This document shows, in pieces, positions 26,165-33,587 of a stretch of 41,574 bases of DNA. The DNA is taken from contig NZ_SMKZ01000058.1 of the NCBI RefSeq assembly GCF_004349065.1, positions 1 through 41,574 of the forward strand, in the 5' to 3' direction. Position numbers and translations under genes: made by a program. The stretch is from Jiangella asiatica (lineage in GTDB: Bacteria > Actinomycetota > Actinomycetes > Jiangellales > Jiangellaceae). Numbering within the stretch: position 1 is the stretch's first letter; each line of letters begins with the position of its first letter. The notes beneath the pieces were generated by a model that was not told the DNA's origin, made no database searches, and worked only from the letters and a program-made list of their open reading frames with translations.

Positions 26165-26624
26165 GGTCACCTTCCCGCGGCCGGCTCGTGCGTCTGGCGT
26201 GTGGTGGCAAGGGCTGCGATGGCACGGATGACTTCGTCCGCGAACACCGAGGACAGGGCACGGGTGCCCGGGGATCGTGCACGTCGTGACCCGGCTGTCC
26301 CGGCACGGCGCGTGCTGGTCGCCGAGCAGGACGTGCGGCACCCGGTACGGCGCCCATCGCGCCGCCGGCAAGGTCCGTCGTCAGTCGCTCCACCCAGTCC
26401 GGCTCGGGCACGACGTCGTCGTCGGGGAAGCTCACCCACGGAGTGCGGGACTGCCGCCAGCCCCGGTTGCGCGCCGCCGCCGGACCGGACCGGGTGACGG
26501 AGTCGTCGATCACGAGGATGTCGGCTGGCCGCGGCCCGCTCACCTCGCGCAAGCGGCGCAGGAGCACGTCGAGGCTGTTCCGTCCGATCGTGGGGATGAC
26601 GATGGTGTTAGACAGCCGGGGCAT
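26165..26624 (-). pseudogene. GT2 glycosyltransferase, N-terminal fragment
   Basis: ATG 26624 overlaps the carbamoyltransferase stop. The first ~85 codons are a normal GT2 nucleotide-binding half: MPRLSNTIVIPTIGRNSLDV, DILVIDDSVTRSGPAAARNR and WVSFPDDDVVPEPDWVERLT, including the D-x-D-like metal site. The sequence then collapses into Pro/Arg/Ala-rich translation and reaches the GT4 gene without the acceptor-binding half. Intact homologues would need another ~150 residues. Likely a large internal deletion with frame loss. Confidence 0.75.
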
Positions 26625-28264
26625 CAGGTCACCGCCGGCCTGCGGACGACGAACGGGCCGATCGCCAGTAAGTCGATAGGCGTGGAGCCGAAGCACTCCA
26701 GGGCGTCGCGCGGGCTGTCGACCATCGGCCGCCCGGCGGTGTTGAAGCTGGTGTTGATGACGACCGGGAGCCCGGTGCGATGTTCGAAGCATTCGAGCAT
26801 CCGGGCCAGTAGCGGCTCGTCTGCCCGATGAACCGTCTGGATGCGGGCGGTTCCGTCGACGTGGACCGCCGCCGGTATGCGCGGGCGCCACGCCTGCGCC
26901 ACGTCGTGGGTGAACAGCATGTAGGGCGAGGGCAGTGGACCGCGGGAGAACAGCTCCGCGGCCCGCACCGCGCTCACCATCGGTGCCACCGGCCGGAACT
27001 GCTCACGGCCCTTGATGTCGTTGAGCCGGCGCAGGTTCTCGACCCGGCCGGGATGAGCGAGCAGCGATCGGTGGCCGAGCGCTCGAGGCCCGTACTCGCT
27101 GCGGCCCTGGAACCACGCGACGATGCCGTCGGATTCGAGGCATTCGGCCACGGCATCCGCCAGGTCGGTTGGCCGTTCGTACGGTAGCCGCGCCTTGCGC
27201 AGGTGGTTCTCCAGCTCGTTGTCGGTCCACGACCGGCCCAGGTCGGCGCCGGGCATCGGCAAGAGCAGATCGCCGTCTGTATGTGCCACCTGCAGGGCGG
27301 CGCCGAGCGCGGTGCCGGCATCGCCGGCCGCGGGCTGTATCCAGACCTCGTCGTAGCCGCTGCGTTCGGCGACCACCGTGTTGGCGACGCAGTTCAGCGC
27401 CACCCCGCCGGCCATGGTCAGGCGATTGCCTCCAGTGTGGGCGCGTAACCAGCGAGCCAGCTCCACCAGGACCTCCTCCAACCGGCACTGCACGCTCGCC
27501 GCCAGGTCGGCGTGAGCCTGCGTCCACTCCTGGCCGGGCCGCCGGGCCGGCGCGTACGTGGCCCAGTCGACGGGTTCGGTCCGGAAGCCCCCGTCACCGG
27601 TGGTGTAGACGGCAGAGCGCAGAACGTCGACGTACCGCGGCGTGCCGTACGCCGCCAGGGCCATCACCTTGTATTCGTCGCTGCTGCGCAGGAAGCCCAG
27701 GTGCTCGGTGATGTCCTCGTAGAGCAGGCCGACCGAGTGCGGCAGCTGCTGTGTGGCCAGGGTCTTGAGAATGCCGGTGTCGTCGTAACAGCCGGCCAGG
27801 TGACTCGCACACTCGCCGCGACCGTCGAGCACTAGTACGTCGCACTGGTCGTACGGAGCGGCGAGGCCGGCCGACGCGGCATGCGCCACGTGGTGCGCAA
27901 CGTAGCGCACCTTGCCTGGGCGGAGCCCCGGCAGCGCGGTCGCGATAAAGCCCGGCGCACGTTGGGCGTACGTCCGGCGCAGATGGTCCCAGGGATCGTG
28001 CAGGCACATCTCGGCGGCCGAGCGGGCCAGACCGGGATCGAAGGAGTAGCCAACGGCATCGAGATCCCACGGCGCGAGACCAGCCTGATCAAGGCACCAG
28101 CGGGCCGCCTGCTCGGGCAGCTCCCACGCCGAGAACGGGACCGGCCGCTTGCCGTGCTTGCGTCGGCTGAAGCGTTCCTCCTCGGCGGCCGCGACGATCT
28201 GGCCATCGATGACCAGTGCTGCCGCGGGATCGTGGAAGATCGCGTTGATGCCCAGCACCTTCAT
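26624..28264 (-). CDS. NodU/CmcH-type O-carbamoyltransferase
   Basis: 546 residues. The N-terminal Kae1-like domain starts MKVLGINAIFHDPAAALVID with EEERFSRRKHGKRP, and has metal-binding histidines in VAHHVAHAASAGLAAPYDQC and the nucleotide motif VLVLDGRGE. MAGGVALNCVANTVV and PAAGDAGTALGAALQVAH are typical of the family. The C-terminal YrdC-like part ends with GLPVVINTSFNTAGRPMVDS. These enzymes transfer a carbamoyl group from carbamoyl phosphate to a sugar hydroxyl. ATG 28264 follows a GGGGG-rich ribosome-binding site. It opens the heptose operon, so the substrate may be a heptose residue of the glycan (inference). It appears intact. Confidence 0.92.
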   Translation of the reverse strand: MKVLGINAIFHDPAAALVIDGQIVAAAEEERFSRRKHGKRPVPFSAWELPEQAARWCLDQAGLAPWDLDAVGYSFDPGLARSAAEMCLHDPWDHLRRTYAQRAPGFIATALPGLRPGKVRYVAHHVAHAASAGLAAPYDQCDVLVLDGRGECASHLAGCYDDTGILKTLATQQLPHSVGLLYEDITEHLGFLRSSDEYKVMALAAYGTPRYVDVLRSAVYTTGDGGFRTEPVDWATYAPARRPGQEWTQAHADLAASVQCRLEEVLVELARWLRAHTGGNRLTMAGGVALNCVANTVVAERSGYDEVWIQPAAGDAGTALGAALQVAHTDGDLLLPMPGADLGRSWTDNELENHLRKARLPYERPTDLADAVAECLESDGIVAWFQGRSEYGPRALGHRSLLAHPGRVENLRRLNDIKGREQFRPVAPMVSAVRAAELFSRGPLPSPYMLFTHDVAQAWRPRIPAAVHVDGTARIQTVHRADEPLLARMLECFEHRTGLPVVINTSFNTAGRPMVDSPRDALECFGSTPIDLLAIGPFVVRRPAVT

Positions 28265-28619
28265 GCGGCCTACCCCCTTTGCGACCCTTGACGCACGCAC
28301 CGAGAAGTGCCCACTTCGCCTGAATAGAAACGGCTCTCCCAAGAAGTGCTTCTCGCCCAGAACGCCCGGCCCGCCGTAGGGCACCGCATCACCCGTGGAG
28401 GAACCGGCCGGCGGCAAGCCAGTCCCCGCGCGGCCAGCAGGAGAACAGCAACACGACAACCGCGGCGAGCACGATCCCCCGGTAGCCAGCTACCTCGGCG
28501 TTGTCAGCTTCGTGATAGGAGGTCGAATCGTGTGGGGAGACTCGGAGGGCGGACGTTGCGCCGGTGCGGGCGCCGCGTGAACCGTGTGAGAACGGGTGAC
28601 GAGAATACGGCGGCGTTCC
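28265..28619. other. Intergenic region upstream of the carbamoyltransferase
   Basis: 355 bp containing the likely promoter of the carbamoyltransferase operon. A minus-strand frame ending at 28389 encodes one hydrophobic helix (GIVLAAVVVLLFSCW) but has no good start or ribosome-binding site; it may be the tail of a lost membrane protein. Nothing else is recognised. Confidence 0.4.
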
Positions 28620-28847
28620 CTACGGCGTTGCCGATCTCGCGCGTTCGACGGCAGCGTGCACGGGCTCGATCAGGTGCGCCACCTCGTCCAGCCATTGGCG
28701 TGATGGCAGGTCACCGGCTGGCGGCGTACGACACGACTCCTCAACCCACCGACCAACGGTCGGTATCAGATCCCGAAGCATCGCCTGGCGCTCCGCCGGA
28801 GTCGCTGTGTAGAGCGCCTGGTTGATCTCACCGATGGGGTCGGTCAT
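28620..28847 (-). CDS. Small helical protein, unknown function
   Basis: 75 residues from ATG 28847, with GGAGGTG 6-9 nt upstream. The sequence is compact and helical, without cysteines or membrane segments: MTDPIGEINQALYTATPAER, MLRDLIPTVGRWVEESC and WLDEVAHLIEPVHAAVERAR. I do not recognise the family. A good ribosome-binding site and balanced composition support a real gene. Confidence 0.6.
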   Translation of the reverse strand: MTDPIGEINQALYTATPAERQAMLRDLIPTVGRWVEESCRTPPAGDLPSRQWLDEVAHLIEPVHAAVERARSATP

Positions 28848-29079
28848 GGCGTCGCACCTCCGTTCGTGCTCGTGCGACGTATCGCGGCCGTGCCATACCC
28901 TCACGTGGCCGACATAGTCGCCGACTGGCCGGATGTCGGCGGCGTAGCGGCGATTGTCGGGGACTTCGGGCCCGTTGCCTTCGGAGCGCTTGAGCTTGGG
29001 AACATCACACACGACTTGATGTTCGGCCTTCGACGGGCGCAGCAGCGCCTCGCTGACACGGAGATCGCGACTCCGCTGA

Positions 29080-29667
29080 TCACAGATTCGGATCCCCAGC
29101 GCTGATCTCGGCGAGCGCCGAGTCGGGCCTTCGGACCTGCGCGAGGTCTCCCAACGACACGACGCCTACGGCGCGGCCGTCGTCCACGACCGGCAGCCGG
29201 CGCACTGCTCGCTCGCGCATCAGTTGGACTGCCTCTGCCACCGAGGCCTGCGGACGTGTGATCACGACCGGGTCCGCACTGGCCACGTGGGCTGCGAGCG
29301 TCGTTTCGGGATCGATTCCCTCGGCAATCACGCGGACTGCAAGGTCGCGGTCGGTGACAACTCCACGAAGGGCACCATCGTCGAGCACGAGCACGTCGCC
29401 GATGTGATGGTCGCGCATCGCCCGCGCCGCCTCGAGTACGGGCGCGGTGGGCGAGACACCGATGATCTCCCGCGTCATGACGTCGCCCACTGAGGTCGCG
29501 GCCATGACTCCCGCGGCGCTGTGAAGCAATGGATCGTCGTCGGCCGGTGGTTCAGGATCGCGCCATTCTTCGACTCGGCTGGACCGGTTGGCGCGAATGG
29601 TCCCCTGGAGTTCGTGTTTCAGCTGGTCGTCGTGGCGAGGACCGTGCTTGTCGCTTCCACGTTCCAT
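29080..29667 (-). CDS. CBS-domain protein with an extra DUF2795-associated-type N-terminus
   Basis: 195 residues. Residues ~1-50 are hydrophilic (MERGSDKHGPRHDDQLKHEL, then ANRSSRVEEWRDPEPPADDD). I know this motif from the start of actinobacterial DUF2795 proteins, where it precedes a different domain. Residues ~56-190 form two CBS motifs (SVGDVMTREIIGVSPTAPVL, HIGDVLVLDDGALRGVVTDR; ASVAEAVQLMRERAVRRLPV, AVGVVSLGD) that bind adenine nucleotides in homologues. It is a close relative of the CBS protein at 19523-19948. GAAGGGAAG lies about 9 nt before ATG 29667. Confidence 0.88.
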   Translation of the reverse strand: MERGSDKHGPRHDDQLKHELQGTIRANRSSRVEEWRDPEPPADDDPLLHSAAGVMAATSVGDVMTREIIGVSPTAPVLEAARAMRDHHIGDVLVLDDGALRGVVTDRDLAVRVIAEGIDPETTLAAHVASADPVVITRPQASVAEAVQLMRERAVRRLPVVDDGRAVGVVSLGDLAQVRRPDSALAEISAGDPNL

Positions 29668-29810
29668 CGAGACCGCTTCCCTTCGATGATGGACGTCGCC
29701 CGACTCAGTACCCTCTCGGGCGGCCCGCAACCGCCGCCGTCAGGAAGCGCGTCGTTCGCTTGCCGTGGACATGTAGGGCTGGCTTCGGACCACCTGGATC
29801 CGCCATCACC

Positions 29811-29989
29811 CACCGGAGCGTCTGGTCGGCCATCCCGGGGCCGTCTCGCGGGACGGAACGTCCGTCGACGTCTTCGCCATCGGCACGGACGGCACGGCGT
29901 GGCAGACCGCTCTACGCGACGAGCACTGGAGTGCGTGGGACGACCGCGGCTCGCCGCCCCCGGGGGTCGCGCCAGGAGCGTGTCGGCAG
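29811..29989 (+). repeat. Direct copy of PLL-gene segment 14189-14367
   Basis: Nearly identical to 14189-14367 with a T-to-C, a G-to-A and one G deletion (AGGAGGCGTG becomes AGGAGCGTG). The deletion and the lack of the rest of the gene make it non-coding. Weaker similarity (GATCCGCC...) extends left to about 29798. Confidence 0.9.
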
Positions 29990-30070
29990 ACGGCCGGCGC
30001 CCCACATCCGACGGCGTCGAAACCCGTCCGACACCGTATTTGCGCTGGTCCGGAGCGAACCAGCCGACCA
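29990..30070 (-). repeat. Inverted copy of PLL-gene segment about 14456-14535
   Basis: The minus strand reads GTCGGCTGGTTCGCTCCGGA and GGTGTCGGACGGGTTTCG, matching the plus strand of the PLL gene around 14456-14535 with about six or seven differences. It directly abuts the direct copy, so two nearby PLL pieces now lie head to head with the ~90 bp between them missing. Confidence 0.85.
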
Positions 30071-30311
30071 GTGGGATCGTGCCGGAGCCGCGAGAGTCAC
30101 CGTCGGAGTGACCGTAGCCCCGTGACGCTGAGGCCACGGTCCACCCCGAGGGCGTCAGGTCCGCTTGATAGTGCAGCGGCGAGCGTGTCGCACCACCTGT
30201 TTCCGGCGCGTCGGCGACCCAGGACACCGGTGCGCGTATATCCCTCGTGAACCTCCGAGGAACACTGCGTGCGCGTCGCCCTAACCGCTTCAGCGTGATC
30301 TCCCCCGTCTT

Positions 30312-30328
30312 GCACCCTGTCAGGGTGC
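30312..30328. promoter_or_regulatory. Operator-like palindrome upstream of the polysaccharide operon
   Basis: GCACCCTG (30312-30319), one central T, then CAGGGTGC (30321-30328): a perfect inverted repeat of 8-bp arms. The spacing is too tight for a normal hairpin but typical of a repressor operator. It lies 158 bp before the GT2 ATG. The bound regulator is unknown. Confidence 0.4.
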
Positions 30329-30392
30329 GATACTCCACGTCCGCTCCGCTCCGTCGGTGTCTGGCTTCATCGGCCGGTCGACCGCGAACACC

Positions 30393-30410
30393 GTCGCGGT
30401 TCGCCGCGAC
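30393..30410 (+). other. UUCG-tetraloop hairpin in the 5' leader
   Basis: GTCGCGG (30393-30399), loop TTCG, CCGCGAC (30404-30410): a perfect 7-bp GC-rich stem with an ultra-stable UUCG loop, 76 nt before the GT2 ATG. It could protect or pause the mRNA, or be incidental. Confidence 0.4.
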
Positions 30411-30485
30411 GACCCGACGAACGTCCACCGCCCTCGGGCCGGCCCGCTCGCGACGTCGCGATCCGCGGTACCGCGCGAGGTTGTC

Positions 30486-31532
30486 ATGAAGCTGTTCATC
30501 CAGATCCCGTGCCTCGATGAGGAGGGGACTCTCCCCCTCGTGCTCGAGTCGATCCCGCGTGAGATCCCAGGTGTGGACGAGATCCACGTGCTGGTGATCG
30601 ACGACGGCTCGACCGACCGGACCGCCGAGGTGGCCCGCTCCTACGGCGCCGAGGTGCTCCGCCATCCGCGCACGATGGGGCTCGCCAGGTCTTTCCGCGA
30701 CGGCGTCGACTACGCGCTGGAACACGGGGCCGACATCGTGGTGAACACCGACGGCGACAACCAGTACCCGCAGGAGCGCATCCCCGACCTGGTCTGGCCG
30801 GTGATCGCCGGCCAAGCCGACGTGGTGATCGCCGACCGGCAGACGGGCACCATCGGGCACTTCTCGCCGTTCAAGAAGGCGATGCAGAGGTTCGGCTCGC
30901 GAGTGGTGAACTTCGCCGCGGGCACGGACCTGCCGGACGCCGCCAGCGGCTTCCGTGCCTACTCACGCGCCGCGCTCCTGCGGCTCAATGTGGTCACGCA
31001 GTTCAGCTACTGCATGGAGACCATCATCCAGGCGGGCAACAAGCGCCTGGCGATCACCTCGTTGCAGATCGTGACCAACCCGAAGACCCGCGAGTCGCGC
31101 CTGTTCAAGAGCCACTGGCAGCACATGTACTTGTCCGGCCGGGCGATCGCCCGGTCCTACCTCATGTACCGGCCGAACGTGATCCTCAGCTGGATCGGCG
31201 TGCCGATGCTGGTGGCGGCGCTCGTGCCGTTCGTGCGGTTCTTCGTGTTCTGGCTCATGGGCGACGGTGACGGCCACGTCCAGTCCCTCGTCGTCGGAAC
31301 CGCGCTGCTCGTGGGGGCGCTGCTGACCTTCGCGCTCCTCGTGATCGTCGACCTGCAGCGCACCAACCGCATTCTCCTGGAGGAGACCCTCGAACGGATC
31401 AAGGCGCTCCAGTACGGGGACGCGTGGCGCGACCCGGGGACGGCCGGTGCCGTGGGCAGGCCGTCGGACGGCGCGCCGGATCTGGTGCGGCAGGCGGAGG
31501 ACCTGGCCGCCAGCGAGGTCGTCGCATCGTGA
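30486..31532 (+). CDS. GT2 polyprenol-phosphate-type glycosyltransferase with C-terminal membrane helices
   Basis: 348 residues. The GT-A domain (~1-220) has KLFIQIPCLDEEGTLPLVLE, VLVIDDGSTDRT, the D-x-D-like NTDGDNQYP and a DAASGFRAYSR acceptor loop, like dolichol/polyprenyl-phosphate glycosyltransferases. Two membrane helices follow (PNVILSWIGVPMLVAALVPF; VVGTALLVGALLTFALLVIV), then a short cytoplasmic tail. It would load a sugar onto a lipid carrier for use by the GT-C proteins encoded nearby. It is the first gene of a four-gene operon; the next gene overlaps by GTGA. The start lacks a strong ribosome-binding site. Confidence 0.92.
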   Translation: MKLFIQIPCLDEEGTLPLVLESIPREIPGVDEIHVLVIDDGSTDRTAEVARSYGAEVLRHPRTMGLARSFRDGVDYALEHGADIVVNTDGDNQYPQERIPDLVWPVIAGQADVVIADRQTGTIGHFSPFKKAMQRFGSRVVNFAAGTDLPDAASGFRAYSRAALLRLNVVTQFSYCMETIIQAGNKRLAITSLQIVTNPKTRESRLFKSHWQHMYLSGRAIARSYLMYRPNVILSWIGVPMLVAALVPFVRFFVFWLMGDGDGHVQSLVVGTALLVGALLTFALLVIVDLQRTNRILLEETLERIKALQYGDAWRDPGTAGAVGRPSDGAPDLVRQAEDLAASEVVAS

Positions 31533-32680
31533 GAGTGGTCGCGTTCGGGACGTACGACGTCACGGCGCACCCGAGGGTCCAGGTACTCATCGACGGACTG
31601 CGCGAGCGCGGGATCGACGTCCGCGAGATCGCCGAGCCTCTCGGCCTCGACACCGCGAGGCGAGTGGAGCTGCTGAAGAAGCCGTGGCTGGTACCCGTCC
31701 TCGCCGTGCGTCTGGGCCGACGGTGGCTCACGCTCACCGGCCGCGCGCTCCGGCTCGGCCGCGACGAGCGCCCGAGCCACGTGCTCGTCGGGTACCTCGG
31801 CCACTTCGACGTGCTGCTCGCCCGGGTCCTCTTCCCGTCCGCCACCGTCGTGCTGGACCACCTGGTCTTCGCCGCCGGCACCGCCCGCGACCGCGGCGTG
31901 GGCGCCGGCGGTCGGACCCTGCTGCTGTCGGGCCTCGACCGGCTCGCGATCGCGGCCGCGGACGTCGTCGTCACCGACACGGCCGAGCACGCCGCGCAGG
32001 TGCCGGCGCGACGAAGGGACGACGCCGTCGTCGTCCCCGTCGGTGCGACGCAGGCATGGTTCGACTCCGGAGCGCGAGCCGAGGCGTCGATGACGCGTGC
32101 GGCCGACGACGGCGCACTCGGGGTGGTCTTCTTCGGCCTGTTCACGCCACTCCAGGGCACCACGGTGATCGCCGAGGCGCTTCGCCTGCTCGATCGCCGC
32201 GGCGTCAGGGTCCGAGCGACGTTGGTGGGGTCCGGGCAGGACGCCGCCGCCGTGCGGGCGAACCTGGCCGGGATCGACCCCGTGGACGGCACGGTCGAGG
32301 TGACCTGGCACGACTGGGTCCAGGCCACGGACCTCCCGGATCTAGTGGCCGCACACGACGTCTGCCTCGGGATCTTCGGCACCACGAGCAAGGCGCTCGC
32401 CGTCGTCCCGAACAAGGTGTACCAGGGCACGGCGGCCGGGTGCGCGGTCGTTACGAGCGACACCGGGCCGCAGCGGCGCGCGTTCGGCGACGGGGCCACC
32501 TTCGTCCCGCCCGGGGACGCCGAGGCGCTCGCCACCGCGATCGAGACCTTCATCGACCGCTCCGTGCTCGCTCGGGCGAGAGCCGCCGGCCGCGCGGTCG
32601 CCCACCGGTTCACCGCCCGTGCCGTCGTCGCGCCGCTCGTCGAGGCCCTGGGCGCGGCGCCCACGACGCCCGCCCGATGA
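31529..32680 (+). CDS. GT4-like glycosyltransferase
   Basis: 383 residues, GT-B fold. The N-terminal domain starts MRVVAFGTYDVTAHPRVQVL; later motifs are HVLVGYLGHFDVLLARVLFP, ADVVVTDTAEHAAQ, GVVFFGLFTPLQGTTVIAEA, DLPDLVAAHDVCLGIFGTTS and VPNKVYQGTAAGCAVVTSDT. The last region corresponds to the donor-binding loop; the classical E-x7-E is not evident, so it is a divergent member. The GTG start overlaps the GT2 stop and its stop overlaps the flippase-like gene, indicating tight coupling. It acts on a cytoplasmic lipid-linked glycan (inference). Confidence 0.85.
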   Translation: MRVVAFGTYDVTAHPRVQVLIDGLRERGIDVREIAEPLGLDTARRVELLKKPWLVPVLAVRLGRRWLTLTGRALRLGRDERPSHVLVGYLGHFDVLLARVLFPSATVVLDHLVFAAGTARDRGVGAGGRTLLLSGLDRLAIAAADVVVTDTAEHAAQVPARRRDDAVVVPVGATQAWFDSGARAEASMTRAADDGALGVVFFGLFTPLQGTTVIAEALRLLDRRGVRVRATLVGSGQDAAAVRANLAGIDPVDGTVEVTWHDWVQATDLPDLVAAHDVCLGIFGTTSKALAVVPNKVYQGTAAGCAVVTSDTGPQRRAFGDGATFVPPGDAEALATAIETFIDRSVLARARAAGRAVAHRFTARAVVAPLVEALGAAPTTPAR

Positions 32681-33585
32681 CACGGCTGCTCGCGCTCTCG
32701 CGCAACCGGTGGGCGCGGCGGGCGTTCCTCGTCCTGGCGCTCGCCGCGGCGGCCTGGGCGACCGCCAGCCGGTGGGACGAGGTCCGCGACGCCTGGTCTG
32801 CGTTGCCCCCGCTGACGGTGCTGGCGGCGTTCGCCGTTTCGCTCGCCTACGTTCTCGCCACCATGGTCTCCTGGCGTGCGGTCCTGAGCGATCTCGGCTC
32901 GACGGTGCCGCTGGGGTCGGCGGCACGGATGTTCTTCCTCTCCCAGCTCGGCAAGTACCTGCCCGGCGGGGTGTGGAACCTCGTCGCCGCGGCCGAGATC
33001 GGGGCCGACCTGGCGATCCCGCGACGCCGGTCGGTGACGGTCATGGCCGTGGCGCTGCTGGTCTCGATCGTCACCGGGCTGCTGGTCGCCGTCGTCGCGG
33101 TCCTCGCCGGACCTGACGACGTCCGTGACACGTACGGCCCGGCGATGCTCACGCTCCCCCTGCTGGTCGTGCTCCTGCTGCCGCCCGTGACGAACCGGCT
33201 GCTCGGGCTCGTGCTACGGCTGCTGAGCCGTCCGCCACTCGACCACCCGCTGAGTGCGACCGGCGTCGCCGGGGCGTCGGCGTGGGCGCTCCTGGCATGG
33301 CTCCTGGCGGGCCTGCACACCTGGCTGCTCGCCACCGCGCTCGGGGCGGAGGCAACGCCCGCGACGGCGGCGCTCGCGACCGGCGCGTACGCGCTCGCCT
33401 GGGCGGTGGGTCTCCTCGTCGTGGTCGTCCCCGCCGGGCTGGGCGTGCGCGAGGCCGTGCTCGGGCTCGTCCTCGCCGATCAACTGGACGGCGGCGCCGT
33501 GGTCGTGGCCGTGCTCGCCTCACGGGTGCTCATGACCGCGGCGGACCTCACGCTCGGCCTCGCGGCGGCGAGGAGGAGGCGCTAG
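32677..33585 (+). CDS. Lysylphosphatidylglycerol-synthase TM-type / UPF0104 flippase-like membrane protein
   Basis: 302 residues and about eight hydrophobic helices. Family motifs of the LPG-synthase transmembrane region / AglD-like group: WRAVLSDLG, MFFLSQLGKYLPGGVWNLVA and the late WAVGLLVVVVPAGLGVREAV. Such proteins often sit in polysaccharide operons and are suspected to move lipid-linked sugars or modified lipids. No aminoacyltransferase domain is attached. It overlaps the GT4 gene by ATGA and ends 2 bp before the next start. Confidence 0.88.
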   Translation: MTRLLALSRNRWARRAFLVLALAAAAWATASRWDEVRDAWSALPPLTVLAAFAVSLAYVLATMVSWRAVLSDLGSTVPLGSAARMFFLSQLGKYLPGGVWNLVAAAEIGADLAIPRRRSVTVMAVALLVSIVTGLLVAVVAVLAGPDDVRDTYGPAMLTLPLLVVLLLPPVTNRLLGLVLRLLSRPPLDHPLSATGVAGASAWALLAWLLAGLHTWLLATALGAEATPATAALATGAYALAWAVGLLVVVVPAGLGVREAVLGLVLADQLDGGAVVVAVLASRVLMTAADLTLGLAAARRRR

Positions 33586-33587
33586 CC

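Larger units (their letters stand above)
29668..30485. other. Intergenic region with PLL-gene debris and a 5' leader
   Basis: About 820 bp without an intact gene. It holds the duplicated PLL fragments (29811-30070), then ~400 bp of leader upstream of the polysaccharide operon with a 17-bp palindrome (30312-30328) and a UUCG hairpin (30393-30410). 29668-29800 and 30071-30300 contain nothing I recognise. Confidence 0.6.

Noticed and set aside
24954-26891. A single 645-residue protein joining GT2 and GT4 parts
   Set aside because: The frame is open by chance. GT4 has its own ATG at 26162, and the GT2 half collapses into low-complexity sequence after about 85 residues from its own ATG.
28866-29105. 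79-codon plus-strand frame between two minus-strand genes
   Set aside because: No ribosome-binding site, its end overlaps the CBS gene antisense, and no family is recognised; composition alone is not enough.
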